A DNA stretch of 62,784 bases from Gammaproteobacteria bacterium (GTDB lineage: Bacteria > Pseudomonadota > Gammaproteobacteria > Magnimaribacterales > Magnimaribacteraceae). The translations under genes were made by a program, and so were the position numbers. The stretch's first letter is position 1. Every line of letters begins with the position of its first letter. Where the stretch lies: positions 1-62,784 of the forward strand of contig PCBA01000046.1 in assembly GCA_002730855.1 (NCBI GenBank), written 5' to 3'. This document shows, one piece after another, positions 51,204 to 60,229 of this stretch. The notes beneath the pieces were generated by a model that saw nothing but the letters and a program-made list of their open reading frames with translations, was not told the DNA's origin and made no database searches.

Positions 51204-52358
51204 CTACGCAACCTTAGAAATTTCCTTTATTGCATCGTACGAGTGAATGTTCTCCATGTTAGGCTTGACGAATAGCTTTACTGCCAAATTTCTTAATCTC
51301 ATTAATAAAGGGTTTGAAAGGTGGTTAAATTTTCCTTGGAACTTAGATCTTTGTCGAATGAGATTTCCTCTTGTTCGCCTTAATTGTTGATAGGAGACTT
51401 TAATTTTATCTAAATCATCTTTGAACTTATCAACCAAAACTGCCAAAGTAAAAGCATCTTCAATGGCCATGCAACCACCTTGCCCTAAAAAAGGAACCAT
51501 CGGATGTGCCGCATCACCTAACAAGAAAACTTTCCCCTTGGAGAGCAATTTGGGCACCTTTCGGTCGAAAAGCCCCCACTTGTATACCTTTTCGGAGGAA
51601 GAGAAAATATTTTGTAGGTTTTCATTCCACCCTTTAAAAGGCTTTAGCAGATCCTCTTTATTGCCCTCTCTTTTCCAGGACTCTTCTTCCCAGTTTTCTC
51701 TAGTCTCTATAGCTACAAAGTTAACCATGTCCTTGTGCCCCATTGGATAGTGAACTACATGTCCTCCTGGGCCGTGGTAAATATTTACTTGATCGTTGCC
51801 TGGAAATTCTGGGAGATTTGATCTTTCTATAACCCCCCTCCACGCAATATTATTGGTAAAACGAGGCTCGGTACTATCAAAAATATCTTCTCTAATTCTG
51901 GACTTTATGCCATCACAAGACAACACAAGGTCTGCATAACAATTTTCCCCGTCAGAAAAAATAAGCTTTCCGCTTTTAGCTTCAACTTTTTCTATTGTGC
52001 GTGATAGCTGTAAACTACCTCCCATATCTAGAAATCTTTTAGATAAGATATGTACTAAGTCTCTTCTGTCCGCCGTCAAAAAATCCTTATTAAAATCAAC
52101 ATGAGCTATTTGTTTAGCTGTTTTGTAATGCCTTATAAAAGATCCTTTTGGGGTATAGCTGCTTGTTTCGAGTTCATCAAATAGATCTAAATCCCTGAGA
52201 AGGGAAGTGGCATTCTTTGATAGTGTTATTCCTGCTCCAAATTCTGTAACAGAATCTGATCGTTCAAAAATATCTACCTTAATCTTATATTTTCTCAGAG
52301 CACATCCCGCAGTAAGGCCAGCTATTCCAGCTCCTATTATCGCTACAGTTTGAATCAT
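51204..52358 (-). CDS. FAD-dependent aromatic monooxygenase (salicylate hydroxylase-like)
   Basis: A 384-residue class A flavoprotein monooxygenase. The N-terminal Rossmann motif is IIGAGIAGLTAGCALRKYK, the DG motif is VLSCDGIKSRIRED, and the GD motif is LLGDAAHPMVPFLGQGG followed by AIEDAFTLA. This arrangement is that of salicylate 1-monooxygenase, 3-hydroxybenzoate 6-hydroxylase and 6-hydroxynicotinate monooxygenase. Exact substrate unknown. The start lies directly after the rlmN stop on the same strand. Confidence 0.88.
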   Translation of the reverse strand: MIQTVAIIGAGIAGLTAGCALRKYKIKVDIFERSDSVTEFGAGITLSKNATSLLRDLDLFDELETSSYTPKGSFIRHYKTAKQIAHVDFNKDFLTADRRDLVHILSKRFLDMGGSLQLSRTIEKVEAKSGKLIFSDGENCYADLVLSCDGIKSRIREDIFDSTEPRFTNNIAWRGVIERSNLPEFPGNDQVNIYHGPGGHVVHYPMGHKDMVNFVAIETRENWEEESWKREGNKEDLLKPFKGWNENLQNIFSSSEKVYKWGLFDRKVPKLLSKGKVFLLGDAAHPMVPFLGQGGCMAIEDAFTLAVLVDKFKDDLDKIKVSYQQLRRTRGNLIRQRSKFQGKFNHLSNPLLMRLRNLAVKLFVKPNMENIHSYDAIKEISKVA

Positions 52359-53486
52359 TTATATTGTTTTAGATTTTATTTTTTGCTTATTTTTTGCCCT
52401 CTCTATCTTCCTCGTCTTATCGTTCACTTTTCCAACCAGTTGGCCACAAGCAGCCATTATATCGTCACCTCGGGTTGATCGAATTGTAGTCACGTATCCC
52501 TTTTCTTGAAGATAGTTCTGAAAGCGTTTAATTCTATTTCCGGAAGGTTTTTTATATTTTGATTCCGGAAAAGGATTAAAGGGAATTAAGTTTATTTTGC
52601 AGGGAAGTTGTTTCAGAAGTTCGCACAATTCTTCTGCCAACTCCAAGCTATCATTAACATCTTCAATTAAGATATATTCAATAGTTGTTACCCGCTTGTC
52701 AGAGCAGCCGTCCACGTACCCTTTTACAGATTCAATTAACTCTTTTATGGGGTATTTTTTATTAACAGGAACCAGCTTATTTCTTAATTCATCATTGGGT
52801 GCGTGTAATGAAATGGTTAAGGCGGCATCAGTAACCTTTCCCAGATCTTTTATCTTGGGAACTATCCCTGAAGTGCTTAGAGTTACCTTCCTTTTAGAAA
52901 GCCCATACGCATTATCATCCATCATTAAATTCATGGCATCTACTACTGGTTCAAAGTTTAATAAAGGTTCTCCCATACCCATCATCACTACGTTTGTTAT
53001 GTTCCTCGAATCTGGTGCCCTAGGGACTCCGAATGAATTAGCCGCTACCCAAACCTGGCCTATAATTTCATCTAAATTTAGATTCCTTGAAAACCCCTGT
53101 TTGCCTGTTGCACAAAAACTGCAATCAACAGCGCAGCCAACTTGAGAAGAGACGCATAAAGTGGCTCTATTTTTTTCAGGTATTAGAACCATCTCTATGA
53201 GGTCTTTGCTGCCCACGCGTACTACCCATTTCTTTGTTCCATCTTGTGATGTCTTTTCGTAAACAACCTCAGGTGCTCTGATAATACAACTCGCTTCGAG
53301 TTTTGCCCTAAGTTCTTTTGAAAGATCGGTCATTTCTGAGAAATCTGAAACACCTCGTTGATGAATCCATTTCATTACCTGCAAGGCTCGAAATGGTTCT
53401 TCTTCTATTGAAACAAAAAAATCTTGAAGCTTCTTTTTGTTAAAGCTCAATAGATTTAATTCTTCTAGATTTGCTGCAGTGTTCAT
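52359..53486 (-). CDS. rlmN: 23S rRNA / tRNA (adenine-C2)-methyltransferase RlmN
   Basis: Radical-SAM methylase acting on A2503 of 23S rRNA and A37 of some tRNAs. The cluster motif is CAVDCSFCATGKQG; VVMMGMGEPLLNFEPV and the C-terminal TIRSTRGDDIMAACGQL, with the resolving cysteine, are intact. ATG 53486 gives MNTAANLEELNLLSF, matching family N-termini and avoiding overlap with the upstream MFS gene; a TTG at 53504 would overlap it by 17 bases. Protein is 375 residues. Confidence 0.95.
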   Translation of the reverse strand: MNTAANLEELNLLSFNKKKLQDFFVSIEEEPFRALQVMKWIHQRGVSDFSEMTDLSKELRAKLEASCIIRAPEVVYEKTSQDGTKKWVVRVGSKDLIEMVLIPEKNRATLCVSSQVGCAVDCSFCATGKQGFSRNLNLDEIIGQVWVAANSFGVPRAPDSRNITNVVMMGMGEPLLNFEPVVDAMNLMMDDNAYGLSKRKVTLSTSGIVPKIKDLGKVTDAALTISLHAPNDELRNKLVPVNKKYPIKELIESVKGYVDGCSDKRVTTIEYILIEDVNDSLELAEELCELLKQLPCKINLIPFNPFPESKYKKPSGNRIKRFQNYLQEKGYVTTIRSTRGDDIMAACGQLVGKVNDKTRKIERAKNKQKIKSKTI

Positions 53487-53487
53487 A

Positions 53488-54720
53488 TTAAGTGCTTCGA
53501 GCAAGTAACAGTTTCTCTTGTCTCTTTACGCGCATCCAAAACTGAGAAAGTATTAATATATTTACGCACCCCATGATTCCAGCAAAAGTAAAAGCCCAAA
53601 GATAATTTCCTTCTAAATCAAAAAAATAACCTCCCAGAAATCCCCCTAATCCCATTCCTATCCATCCAAAAAAAGAGGTCAAGCTCATTGCTCTTGCTGC
53701 AAATTGTGCTGAAACCATCATCCTAGTACAAACCAGAATACTAGACATTACACCAGAGTAAGTAAATCCAAAAAAAGCAGCCAACAAATATATTCCTATC
53801 ATGTCTGATACTTGAGGAAACCAAACGACAGATATCGTTTGACCTACAGACATAAGGATATAACCTGGTAAAGGGCCTATATAGTCCCCTAACAATCCGC
53901 CACAAATTCTTCCAAGTGCACCGCAAAACATTAAAACCATGAGTGCTTTCGTCGCAAACTCAAGAGAAAAGTCTGAATCCGTTAACAGAGGTACCAAGTG
54001 CATAATCGGAACAGACATACATACACAGCAAAAAATAATCGCAATACTTATCCATATAACAACTTCTTTTTCTGATACAGGGAAACTTCTAGGCTCTTGT
54101 TCGCCTTTATTGCGGGCAAGTTCCCTCAGGGGCGATTCTTTTATTAGAAGAGCAATGGGAAAGGATATCATTGCATAAATAATAGATAAACTAACGTAGG
54201 CACTTTGCCATCCAGAATAATTGATAAAGTAACCACTAAGATGAGGAATAAATGCTTGGCCTATTGCTCCTCCTGATGCCGCTACACCTAATGCCAATCC
54301 TGGATTCTCCCGAAACCAAAACCCAACATTTGCATAAAGGGGCGAGAACAGCAAGGCGCCCCCCAGGGCACCGAATAAAAAATAGAGTAGATAAAATTGA
54401 AATAAAGAAGTTAGTGCGCTTAGCAAATAAAGACATAAAGTCATACCAGCGGCTCCAACTAGTCCAAACCAACGAGTTCCGTATTTATCGGCTACAACAC
54501 CCCAAATAACACCAAATAAAGCTGAAGAGAAGGCGGCAACAGAGTAAGCCAGAGAAGTCGCCCCTCTTGACCAACCAAAATCAGCTGAGATTGGTTTTAA
54601 AAAAACAGAAATTGAAGCCATAGATCCAAAGGCTAACCCACTCAACACAAAAACCACCAAAACCATCACCCAGCCATAATTGACTCCTCGGTCTTGCAAT
54701 AAGTTTTCGATAGCACGCAT
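53488..54720 (-). CDS. MFS transporter, monocarboxylate/oxalate-formate antiporter-like
   Basis: A 410-residue, 12-helix carrier with VNYGWVMVLVVFVLSG at the first helix, the DFGWSRGATSLAYSVA motif and VADKYGTRW between helices two and three. The GW..W pattern and overall layout fit the MCT/OFA group that moves organic acids. It ends two bases before rlmN and begins five bases after the M20 peptidase gene. Confidence 0.85.
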   Translation of the reverse strand: MRAIENLLQDRGVNYGWVMVLVVFVLSGLAFGSMASISVFLKPISADFGWSRGATSLAYSVAAFSSALFGVIWGVVADKYGTRWFGLVGAAGMTLCLYLLSALTSLFQFYLLYFLFGALGGALLFSPLYANVGFWFRENPGLALGVAASGGAIGQAFIPHLSGYFINYSGWQSAYVSLSIIYAMISFPIALLIKESPLRELARNKGEQEPRSFPVSEKEVVIWISIAIIFCCVCMSVPIMHLVPLLTDSDFSLEFATKALMVLMFCGALGRICGGLLGDYIGPLPGYILMSVGQTISVVWFPQVSDMIGIYLLAAFFGFTYSGVMSSILVCTRMMVSAQFAARAMSLTSFFGWIGMGLGGFLGGYFFDLEGNYLWAFTFAGIMGCVNILILSQFWMRVKRQEKLLLARST

Positions 54721-54724
54721 TAAA

Positions 54725-56188
54725 TTATTTAGATGAACCTGTTTCTATAATTCGAATATAAGCTTTTATGCCCTCTGTAAAGGCTTTAATTTTTATTTTT
54801 TCGTTAGTTCCGTGGAAGCTAGCGAATTCATCATTTGAAAGGGGGAATGGATTGAACCTATAAGCATCATCAGCAACCTTTCCATAATGCCTAGAATCAG
54901 ATCCAGCTATCATAAGACCGGGCACAACTACAACATCTCCAAAAATCTCTTGTACTGACTTTTCGATAACCCTATAACCTCTAGATTCCCAGCTTGAAAC
55001 TTCACTAGCGGGCCTTCCAGAATATGACATGAGTCTAACATCGACATCTTCGCTCTCTACCAAGTTACTAACATGCTCGAAAACATCCTTAACTGTATTT
55101 CTTGGATGTATTCTAAAATTAACTGTACCAATTGCTTCTATCGGCAGAACGTTGGTCTTGATGCTAGCCGAAAGCATTGTAGGCGCGGTAGTTGTTCTTA
55201 GCATTGCATTGGTCATAGGCACTCTAGATAGATAAGAGTCAATTAACCCTCCAAATAGCCAACGATTTGCAAAAGCAATTTTATAGATAAAAGGCATATG
55301 CTTACTCATCTCATCAAACATTTCTAGGCTTAAACCTTCGAGGCCTCCTGGCATTCGATTATCTTCAAGCTTAGCCAAAGCCTTAGACAGGTGGCCTACT
55401 GCAGACTTAGAAGTTGGCATGGAAGAGTGACCGCCTTGAGCCTTTCCAACTACCTGCATTGTGACACTACCTTTTTCAGCAACATTAATAGCAGCCACTA
55501 ACTTGTCTACGTTAGGTATGAAGCCTCCTAACAAAAAAGAACCTTCGTCTAAAGACCACTCAAGCTGTATGTCGTTGTCAGATAAATATTTAGCGACTAA
55601 AGCGGCTCCATTAACACCCCCTATTTCCTCATCATGCCCGAAACTTAAATATATAGTCCTAGTGGGTTTAAAACCTTTTTCCATAAGATAAGTAACAGCC
55701 TCCAAGATACCAATTACCCCGCTCTTATCATCCAGGGCGCCCCTGCCCCATACATAGACAGAATCTACTCTTCCTGAGAAAGGCGGCTCTTTCCATTTGT
55801 CTTCAGTGCCAGGAATTACTGGTACCACATCATAATGTCCAGTTAAAAGGATAGGTTTTAGACTTACATCTTGACCTTCCCACTTAAACAATAAAGTTTC
55901 ATTAAAGGTTTGTAGAGAGGTGTTTTTTAGAACTAATTTGTAATTAATTTTAAGCCAGCCTATAAAGTCCTTAAATTCTTCTATATTTTTTTTTGTTGCT
56001 TGTTGATTTGAAACAGTTTTGAATTTAATAGACTCAGAAAGGTGAGTTATTGCCCCACTTTCATTTATATCGAAACTTATTGGTTCAAGTTTTTGTTTTA
56101 TCGAAGGATTGTGTGCAAGTGCATTAATAAAAATAAATATTATTAAAACGAAACCAGTAACAACAATAGCTTTAATTGCTTTTCTCAT
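54725..56188 (-). CDS. M20-family metallopeptidase/aminoacylase with N-terminal membrane anchor
   Basis: A 487-residue protein with a hydrophobic N-terminal segment (residues about 7-25) placing it in or across the inner membrane. Zinc ligands and catalytic acids lie in LTGHYDVVPVIPG, VWGRGALDDKSGVIG and GHDEEIGGVNGA, and the dimerisation insert follows. The layout resembles carboxypeptidase S/PM20D1-like enzymes, which act on N-acyl amino acids or peptides. Substrate unknown. It follows the lipoprotein hydrolase by 15 bases. Confidence 0.9.
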   Translation of the reverse strand: MRKAIKAIVVTGFVLIIFIFINALAHNPSIKQKLEPISFDINESGAITHLSESIKFKTVSNQQATKKNIEEFKDFIGWLKINYKLVLKNTSLQTFNETLLFKWEGQDVSLKPILLTGHYDVVPVIPGTEDKWKEPPFSGRVDSVYVWGRGALDDKSGVIGILEAVTYLMEKGFKPTRTIYLSFGHDEEIGGVNGAALVAKYLSDNDIQLEWSLDEGSFLLGGFIPNVDKLVAAINVAEKGSVTMQVVGKAQGGHSSMPTSKSAVGHLSKALAKLEDNRMPGGLEGLSLEMFDEMSKHMPFIYKIAFANRWLFGGLIDSYLSRVPMTNAMLRTTTAPTMLSASIKTNVLPIEAIGTVNFRIHPRNTVKDVFEHVSNLVESEDVDVRLMSYSGRPASEVSSWESRGYRVIEKSVQEIFGDVVVVPGLMIAGSDSRHYGKVADDAYRFNPFPLSNDEFASFHGTNEKIKIKAFTEGIKAYIRIIETGSSK

Positions 56189-56203
56189 GTTCGAAACCTC
56201 CTT

Positions 56204-56935
56204 TTAATTTGGTATACCTTTATTGATCTCATCTGCTACCCAGCTTACCGACCAATTATGGCCTAGCTTTCTCCCATTGTATGTTTCTGGCAATCTTTTT
56301 ACATTGCTACCTGGAAGGTTGATCACTTGAGGATCAAAATCTAAACTTTTAAAAGCTCCATCTATTTCTTTTATGGTTCTCCACTCATAAAAACTAACAT
56401 TGTCATTTATTAAGGTTGGTTCGCTATACGAACAAAAGCTTTTGACTGATGAAATGCCCGCCAACGGACCTGCTATTGTATGTAAAGTCAGGGAAATTTC
56501 GTTAGTCCAGTCAGATGAGAACATAGACACAAGCAAAGCCCCGTAGCTGTGACCCGCAATCACCACTTCTTTCAGGTTCGGATTTGATTGCAACATTGAA
56601 TCTATCGATGACTTTAGCTTTTCGTACGACGGACCAGGACAATTATTGTCATTCCATCGAAAAAACAAGGTTAAGGTCTCATGAGTGTCCAGGGTTTTTA
56701 AAGGATAAACCCATTCATAGCCTCTGCTTGCACTTCCATGCACGCCTATCATCAAAATTCTTTGGTTTTCTGATTGATCTTCAAGCGGGTGCAAACCATA
56801 CTGAAGGGCCATCAGCCCTTTGCCCGAAACAAAAACATCTTCTTCTAAATCAAAGGCATCTAAACTTACTTCTTTTGATCCAGAGCATGAAAATAATAAG
56901 AGAATTCCAATTATCAAAATTGTATTTACTTTCAT
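56204..56935 (-). CDS. Lipoprotein with alpha/beta-hydrolase fold
   Basis: A 243-residue protein with a lipoprotein signal (ILLLFSCSG, Cys at about 17). The core has LMIGVHGSASRGYEW and the nucleophile elbow VVIAGHSYGALLVSMF, so Ser is the likely catalytic residue; a late His is in RKLGHNWS. It would be tethered in the periplasm. Substrate unknown. It begins the short minus-strand run with the M20 peptidase. Confidence 0.72.
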   Translation of the reverse strand: MKVNTILIIGILLLFSCSGSKEVSLDAFDLEEDVFVSGKGLMALQYGLHPLEDQSENQRILMIGVHGSASRGYEWVYPLKTLDTHETLTLFFRWNDNNCPGPSYEKLKSSIDSMLQSNPNLKEVVIAGHSYGALLVSMFSSDWTNEISLTLHTIAGPLAGISSVKSFCSYSEPTLINDNVSFYEWRTIKEIDGAFKSLDFDPQVINLPGSNVKRLPETYNGRKLGHNWSVSWVADEINKGIPN

Positions 56936-57034
56936 AACTTTGGAGCTATAAATTTATGCTTCATTCGCTTCCACAATCTGCCCTTAATTTTTGAGTTACA
57001 ATAAATCCAATAATAACACGAGGAAGTACTTGTT

Positions 57035-57601
57035 ATGATCAACAAAATAGCCGCTATTATGGTCCTATGCTTGAGCTTTAATCTATTAATAGGAGAAGCG
57101 CTAGAAGGGTATGAAAGCTATAAACCTAAAAAGGTGTACATCAATGTCATTAATGCGACTAACCCGACTAAGGGCTATATAGAAAAGAGGTTACAAGAAA
57201 TGTTGCTCAATGAAGAAATAGAGTGCCTTTTAGACACCGAAAACTTTCCTGACGTTAAACAATACGGTGATGATGAGCGCCTACAGTTTGCAATGGATTC
57301 TGGTGCAGACAGTGCCTTTATAGTCTGGATTCTCGATATAGATACCAGGAGAGGTGGATGGATTGACGCAAGTTCAGGTGACGCCAGTGGCGGTGGGGGA
57401 ACTTCTATAGACGACCTGGCTATCATCAAATTTAGAGTTAAGCTCTTTAGCGTTCAAGGAGATGACCCTATTTGGTCAGAAACTTTAACAACCAGAGGGA
57501 GGGGCGGCCTACATAAAGGAGGCCTAAAAAATCATGCTTACATGGTTGCCAAAGCTTCGTTTAAAAGTCTTAAGAAAAGCGGGCTTATAGGCGGAAGGTA
57601 A
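57035..57601 (+). CDS. Unknown exported protein with glycine-rich loop
   Basis: A 188-residue protein with a signal peptide (to about residue 20, LLIGEALEG). The mature part has an alpha/beta look (KVYINVINATNPTKGYIEKR), a segment GADSAFIVWILDIDTRRGG, then a glycine-rich loop (GDASGGGGTSIDD) and a final GRGGLHKGGLKN. I do not recognise the family. It has a good ribosome site (GAGGAAG). The next gene on the same strand is also exported and unknown. Confidence 0.6.
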   Translation: MINKIAAIMVLCLSFNLLIGEALEGYESYKPKKVYINVINATNPTKGYIEKRLQEMLLNEEIECLLDTENFPDVKQYGDDERLQFAMDSGADSAFIVWILDIDTRRGGWIDASSGDASGGGGTSIDDLAIIKFRVKLFSVQGDDPIWSETLTTRGRGGLHKGGLKNHAYMVAKASFKSLKKSGLIGGR

Positions 57602-57677
57602 GAGAAGTCTAAATAGAGTCTCTCCTTATTTTTATGAACATGTATACTATCAAGAACCTAAACATATGGGAGATAAA

Positions 57678-58286
57678 ATGTTTACAAAATATAGTTTAAT
57701 AGGTCTATTAGGAATTTTTCTAACTAGCGGCCTGACAGCAGCAGAACCATACGGTTCACACACATCAGCAAAATGGCAGATTTGGGCGTACACTACAGCG
57801 GCGCCTGACTTCATAGGGGACTTAGCAACCGTTAAAGGCGGCAATGGAGAAGTTTTAAGAGAGGGAACAAATGGATGGGTTTGCTTGCCTTTCAATCCTA
57901 TGCCTGAAAAGGGATTCAAGGCTCCTCACGAAGCCAACCCGGCATGTGCTGATGCCGCTTCTTTAGCCTGGGTAGATGCTTATATGAATCAAACAATACC
58001 TGAAATGCAAAGTGATGGGTGGATATGGATGCTTCACGGAGATACAGGGGTAGATAACTTTAGAGCCTACTCTGAAGGTGACCGAGAAGGATCAAACCCC
58101 ATTCATTTTATAGAATCTGGCCCACATTTAATGCTTTTACCAAAAGACCCATCAAGCATGGAAGGGCAAACAACTGAATTTACTTCAGGGGCACCTTATG
58201 TAATGTTTAAGGGAACGCCGTATGTACACTTAATGATTCCTACAGAAGGATATTACGATTATCAGCCCAATTCTTCCCCTAAATAA
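57678..58286 (+). CDS. Unknown exported protein
   Basis: A 202-residue protein with a clean signal peptide (LIGLLGIFLTSGLTAAEPYG). ATG 57678 is chosen because GGGAG lies five bases upstream and the signal peptide then starts MFTKYS; an ATG four codons earlier lacks a ribosome site. The mature part is aromatic-rich: KWQIWAYTTAAPDFIGD, GDGWIWMLHGDTG-like SDGWIWMLHGDTGVDNF and a C-terminal GTPYVHLMIPTEGYYDYQ. I do not recognise the family. It ends before a strong terminator. Confidence 0.65.
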   Translation: MFTKYSLIGLLGIFLTSGLTAAEPYGSHTSAKWQIWAYTTAAPDFIGDLATVKGGNGEVLREGTNGWVCLPFNPMPEKGFKAPHEANPACADAASLAWVDAYMNQTIPEMQSDGWIWMLHGDTGVDNFRAYSEGDREGSNPIHFIESGPHLMLLPKDPSSMEGQTTEFTSGAPYVMFKGTPYVHLMIPTEGYYDYQPNSSPK

Positions 58287-58298
58287 ATTTTAAAATAG

Positions 58299-58325
58299 AA
58301 AAAGGGCCGAATGGCCCTTTTTTTT
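58299..58325. terminator. Bidirectional intrinsic terminator
   Basis: AAAAAGGGCC (58299-58308), loop GAAT, and GGCCCTTTTT (58313-58322) form a 10-bp stem followed by a T run to 58325, with a matching A run on the other side. It separates the plus-strand exported protein from the convergent SDR gene. It and the metX attenuator are the only strong terminators seen in the window. Confidence 0.93.
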
Positions 58326-59031
58326 ATTTTAGGATTTCATTTTCCTGATTAAACATAGGGTATTCTTTTTCATCCCAAAAAACCTTTGCGCTTGGTCCTC
58401 CTTTTTCTAACAAAGCAAGCATCTTGGCAGTAGGGTAAGTTTCCTCGGGTTCTTGTAAGTGGCTCATTTTTCTACCCCAAATTTGGGTATTGGTTGGGCC
58501 AGGTATAAGCATATTTATCAATATATCTGTGTCAGCCACTTCTTTGGCAGCCACCCTAGAAGCTGACCAGATTCCGGCCTTAGCAGCCGCGTAAGCGGAA
58601 GTAGTAGGCACATCTGTTTCTGCATTCCTTGATATAGTATTAATGATTCTTCCTCGGCCCTGTTCTCTCATAAATGGAATGGCATACCTCATTCCATACA
58701 CTGTTCCAAAAAGATGGACAGCAACATGATGTTCAAATTTGCCATCAGGAGAATCTTCTAATTTATAACCAAACCCCATCCCTGCATTGTTGAATAAAGC
58801 ATCGATCTTCCCTGTTTTATTTATGGCTAAATTTATAAAGCCTTCCACTTCTTTTGGCTTGGAAACGTCAGCCAAAACTGTAGTAATGCCCAATTCATCT
58901 AATTCCCGAAGCTTCTTTTCATCTTTATCACAAGCTATTACCTCGGCCTCATCAGCTTTAAACATTTCTGCCCATGCCCTGCCTATTCCGTTAGCGGCAC
59001 CTGTAATAACTATGGTCTTTCCTTCTATCAT
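58324..59031 (-). CDS. Short-chain dehydrogenase/reductase
   Basis: Classical SDR of about 235 residues with cofactor motif VITGAANGIGRAWAEMF, NNAG at LFNNAGMGFGYKL, and catalytic Ser (INTISRNAET) and YAAAK. An Asp-ending second strand (VIACDKDEKK) suggests NAD preference. ATG 59031 fits the family start and avoids overlap with the upstream hydrolase; a start at 59058 would overlap it. It is likely co-transcribed with the alpha/beta hydrolase and VOC genes upstream on the same strand. Confidence 0.88.
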   Translation of the reverse strand: MIEGKTIVITGAANGIGRAWAEMFKADEAEVIACDKDEKKLRELDELGITTVLADVSKPKEVEGFINLAINKTGKIDALFNNAGMGFGYKLEDSPDGKFEHHVAVHLFGTVYGMRYAIPFMREQGRGRIINTISRNAETDVPTTSAYAAAKAGIWSASRVAAKEVADTDILINMLIPGPTNTQIWGRKMSHLQEPEETYPTAKMLALLEKGGPSAKVFWDEKEYPMFNQENEILK

Positions 59032-59035
59032 TGTT

Positions 59036-59779
59036 TCAGGATAAACCAAGAGATGCATGAAATTCGATAAAATTATCTACAGTTAAATCAGGCCTCTGTA
59101 ACACTGATCCGTGCCCAACGCCTTCTAGAATTTTTAATTTTGTAAAAGGAAGTCTTTGAGAAATCTCTTTACTGGACTGAAGGTTTGGATCATGGTCCCC
59201 TGTCATCACCATTGCTAGGATCTTTAGGTCGTCTATTGCTCGATCTAAATTAAACTTTCCTGCTACTGACAAGGACAACTGTGCAGTCTCTGGGTTGCAA
59301 TGCTCATTCCAGCCTTGAGGGAGATTAAATCTGGGTATTCCTTCCTCCTCTTGAATCGCTAGGGCCTTTTTTACCCCTTCTTTTTGTGCCGTTATATCTG
59401 CTACACCTATGCTTGCATCACTAAAAACTGCTGAAATAACTTTCCCAGAATTTAGTGAGCAATAGGCTATTGCGGCCCTTGTTCCCCAGGCCATACTCCA
59501 AAGGTGAAACTTCTCTATATTAAGCTCTGTAAGAATTAAGTTAATGTCTTTGGAGTATTGCTCGAAAGTAAATTGGTTAAGGGGCTCAACGCTTACGATA
59601 CTCTTACCTGCACCCCTTACGTCAAATGCTATGCAAAAAAACTTATCTTTTAGATCATTTAATACTGTGTCCCACATTCTTAATGTGCAACCTGCCCCGT
59701 GCCAAAGCACTAAAGCTGGATTAGAAGAATCGCCGGTTGTTTCGTAATTTAAGGTGGCGCCTTCTGTTTCAACTCGCAT
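59036..59779 (-). CDS. Alpha/beta hydrolase
   Basis: A 247-residue hydrolase with oxyanion motif VLWHGAGCTLRMWDTVL and nucleophile region LWSMAWGTRAAIAY. The usual G-x-S-x-G is here S-M-A-W-G, so the nucleophile Ser appears replaced (Ala) or shifted. The late acid and histidine (GDHDPN, EGVGHGSVLQRP) are present. If Ser is really lost, it may not be an ordinary esterase. It lies eight bases after the VOC gene. Confidence 0.85.
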   Translation of the reverse strand: MRVETEGATLNYETTGDSSNPALVLWHGAGCTLRMWDTVLNDLKDKFFCIAFDVRGAGKSIVSVEPLNQFTFEQYSKDINLILTELNIEKFHLWSMAWGTRAAIAYCSLNSGKVISAVFSDASIGVADITAQKEGVKKALAIQEEEGIPRFNLPQGWNEHCNPETAQLSLSVAGKFNLDRAIDDLKILAMVMTGDHDPNLQSSKEISQRLPFTKLKILEGVGHGSVLQRPDLTVDNFIEFHASLGLS

Positions 59780-59787
59780 TTAGAAGA

Positions 59788-60183
59788 CTAACCAGCCATG
59801 TTGTGCAAAGCGCATAATTTATTGCCAGAAGGATCTCTTAAATAGGCCAAATAAAACTTCATACCCATCCCTTCTCTTATACCAGGAGGACCTTCACAGG
59901 TTGTTCCGCCGTTATTAACACCGGCCTCATGCCAAGCATCTGCGTCTTCTGGGTTCTTCGCACTAAAACCAATAGTACTTCCATTGCCAATAGTGGCATC
60001 CTGATCGTCTATAGGCTCAGAGATTAGAAACATGATGTTGTCTAATAAATACATATATCTTTTATGGCCAGTTGGATTCACAGACAGTACCCCTGGTTCA
60101 CATCCTAAAGATCCTAAGACTTTGTCATAAAATAACTTTGATTTCTCTATATCGTTTGCGCCTACCATTATGTGACTAAACAT
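59788..60183 (-). CDS. VOC-superfamily (glyoxalase/dioxygenase-like) protein
   Basis: A 131-residue protein with the VOC pattern: FSHIMVGANDIEKSKLFYD at the N-terminus, the paired strand MYLLDNIMFLISEP, and the C-terminal MKFYLAYLRDPSGNKLCA. Single-domain VOC proteins are usually metal-binding lyases or dioxygenases or resistance proteins. Substrate unknown. It heads the VOC-hydrolase-SDR group on the minus strand. Confidence 0.87.
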   Translation of the reverse strand: MFSHIMVGANDIEKSKLFYDKVLGSLGCEPGVLSVNPTGHKRYMYLLDNIMFLISEPIDDQDATIGNGSTIGFSAKNPEDADAWHEAGVNNGGTTCEGPPGIREGMGMKFYLAYLRDPSGNKLCALHNMAG

Positions 60184-60229
60184 ACTCTCTCCTTTAGTTG
60201 TTGAGGTTTAATTATAAACTTAAGAATTA

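Noticed and set aside
57600..57633. Possible intrinsic terminator after the first exported-protein gene
   Set aside because: The stem (AAGAGA with TCTCTCCTT) needs bulges and the loop is irregular; the T run is short. Not strong enough to list.
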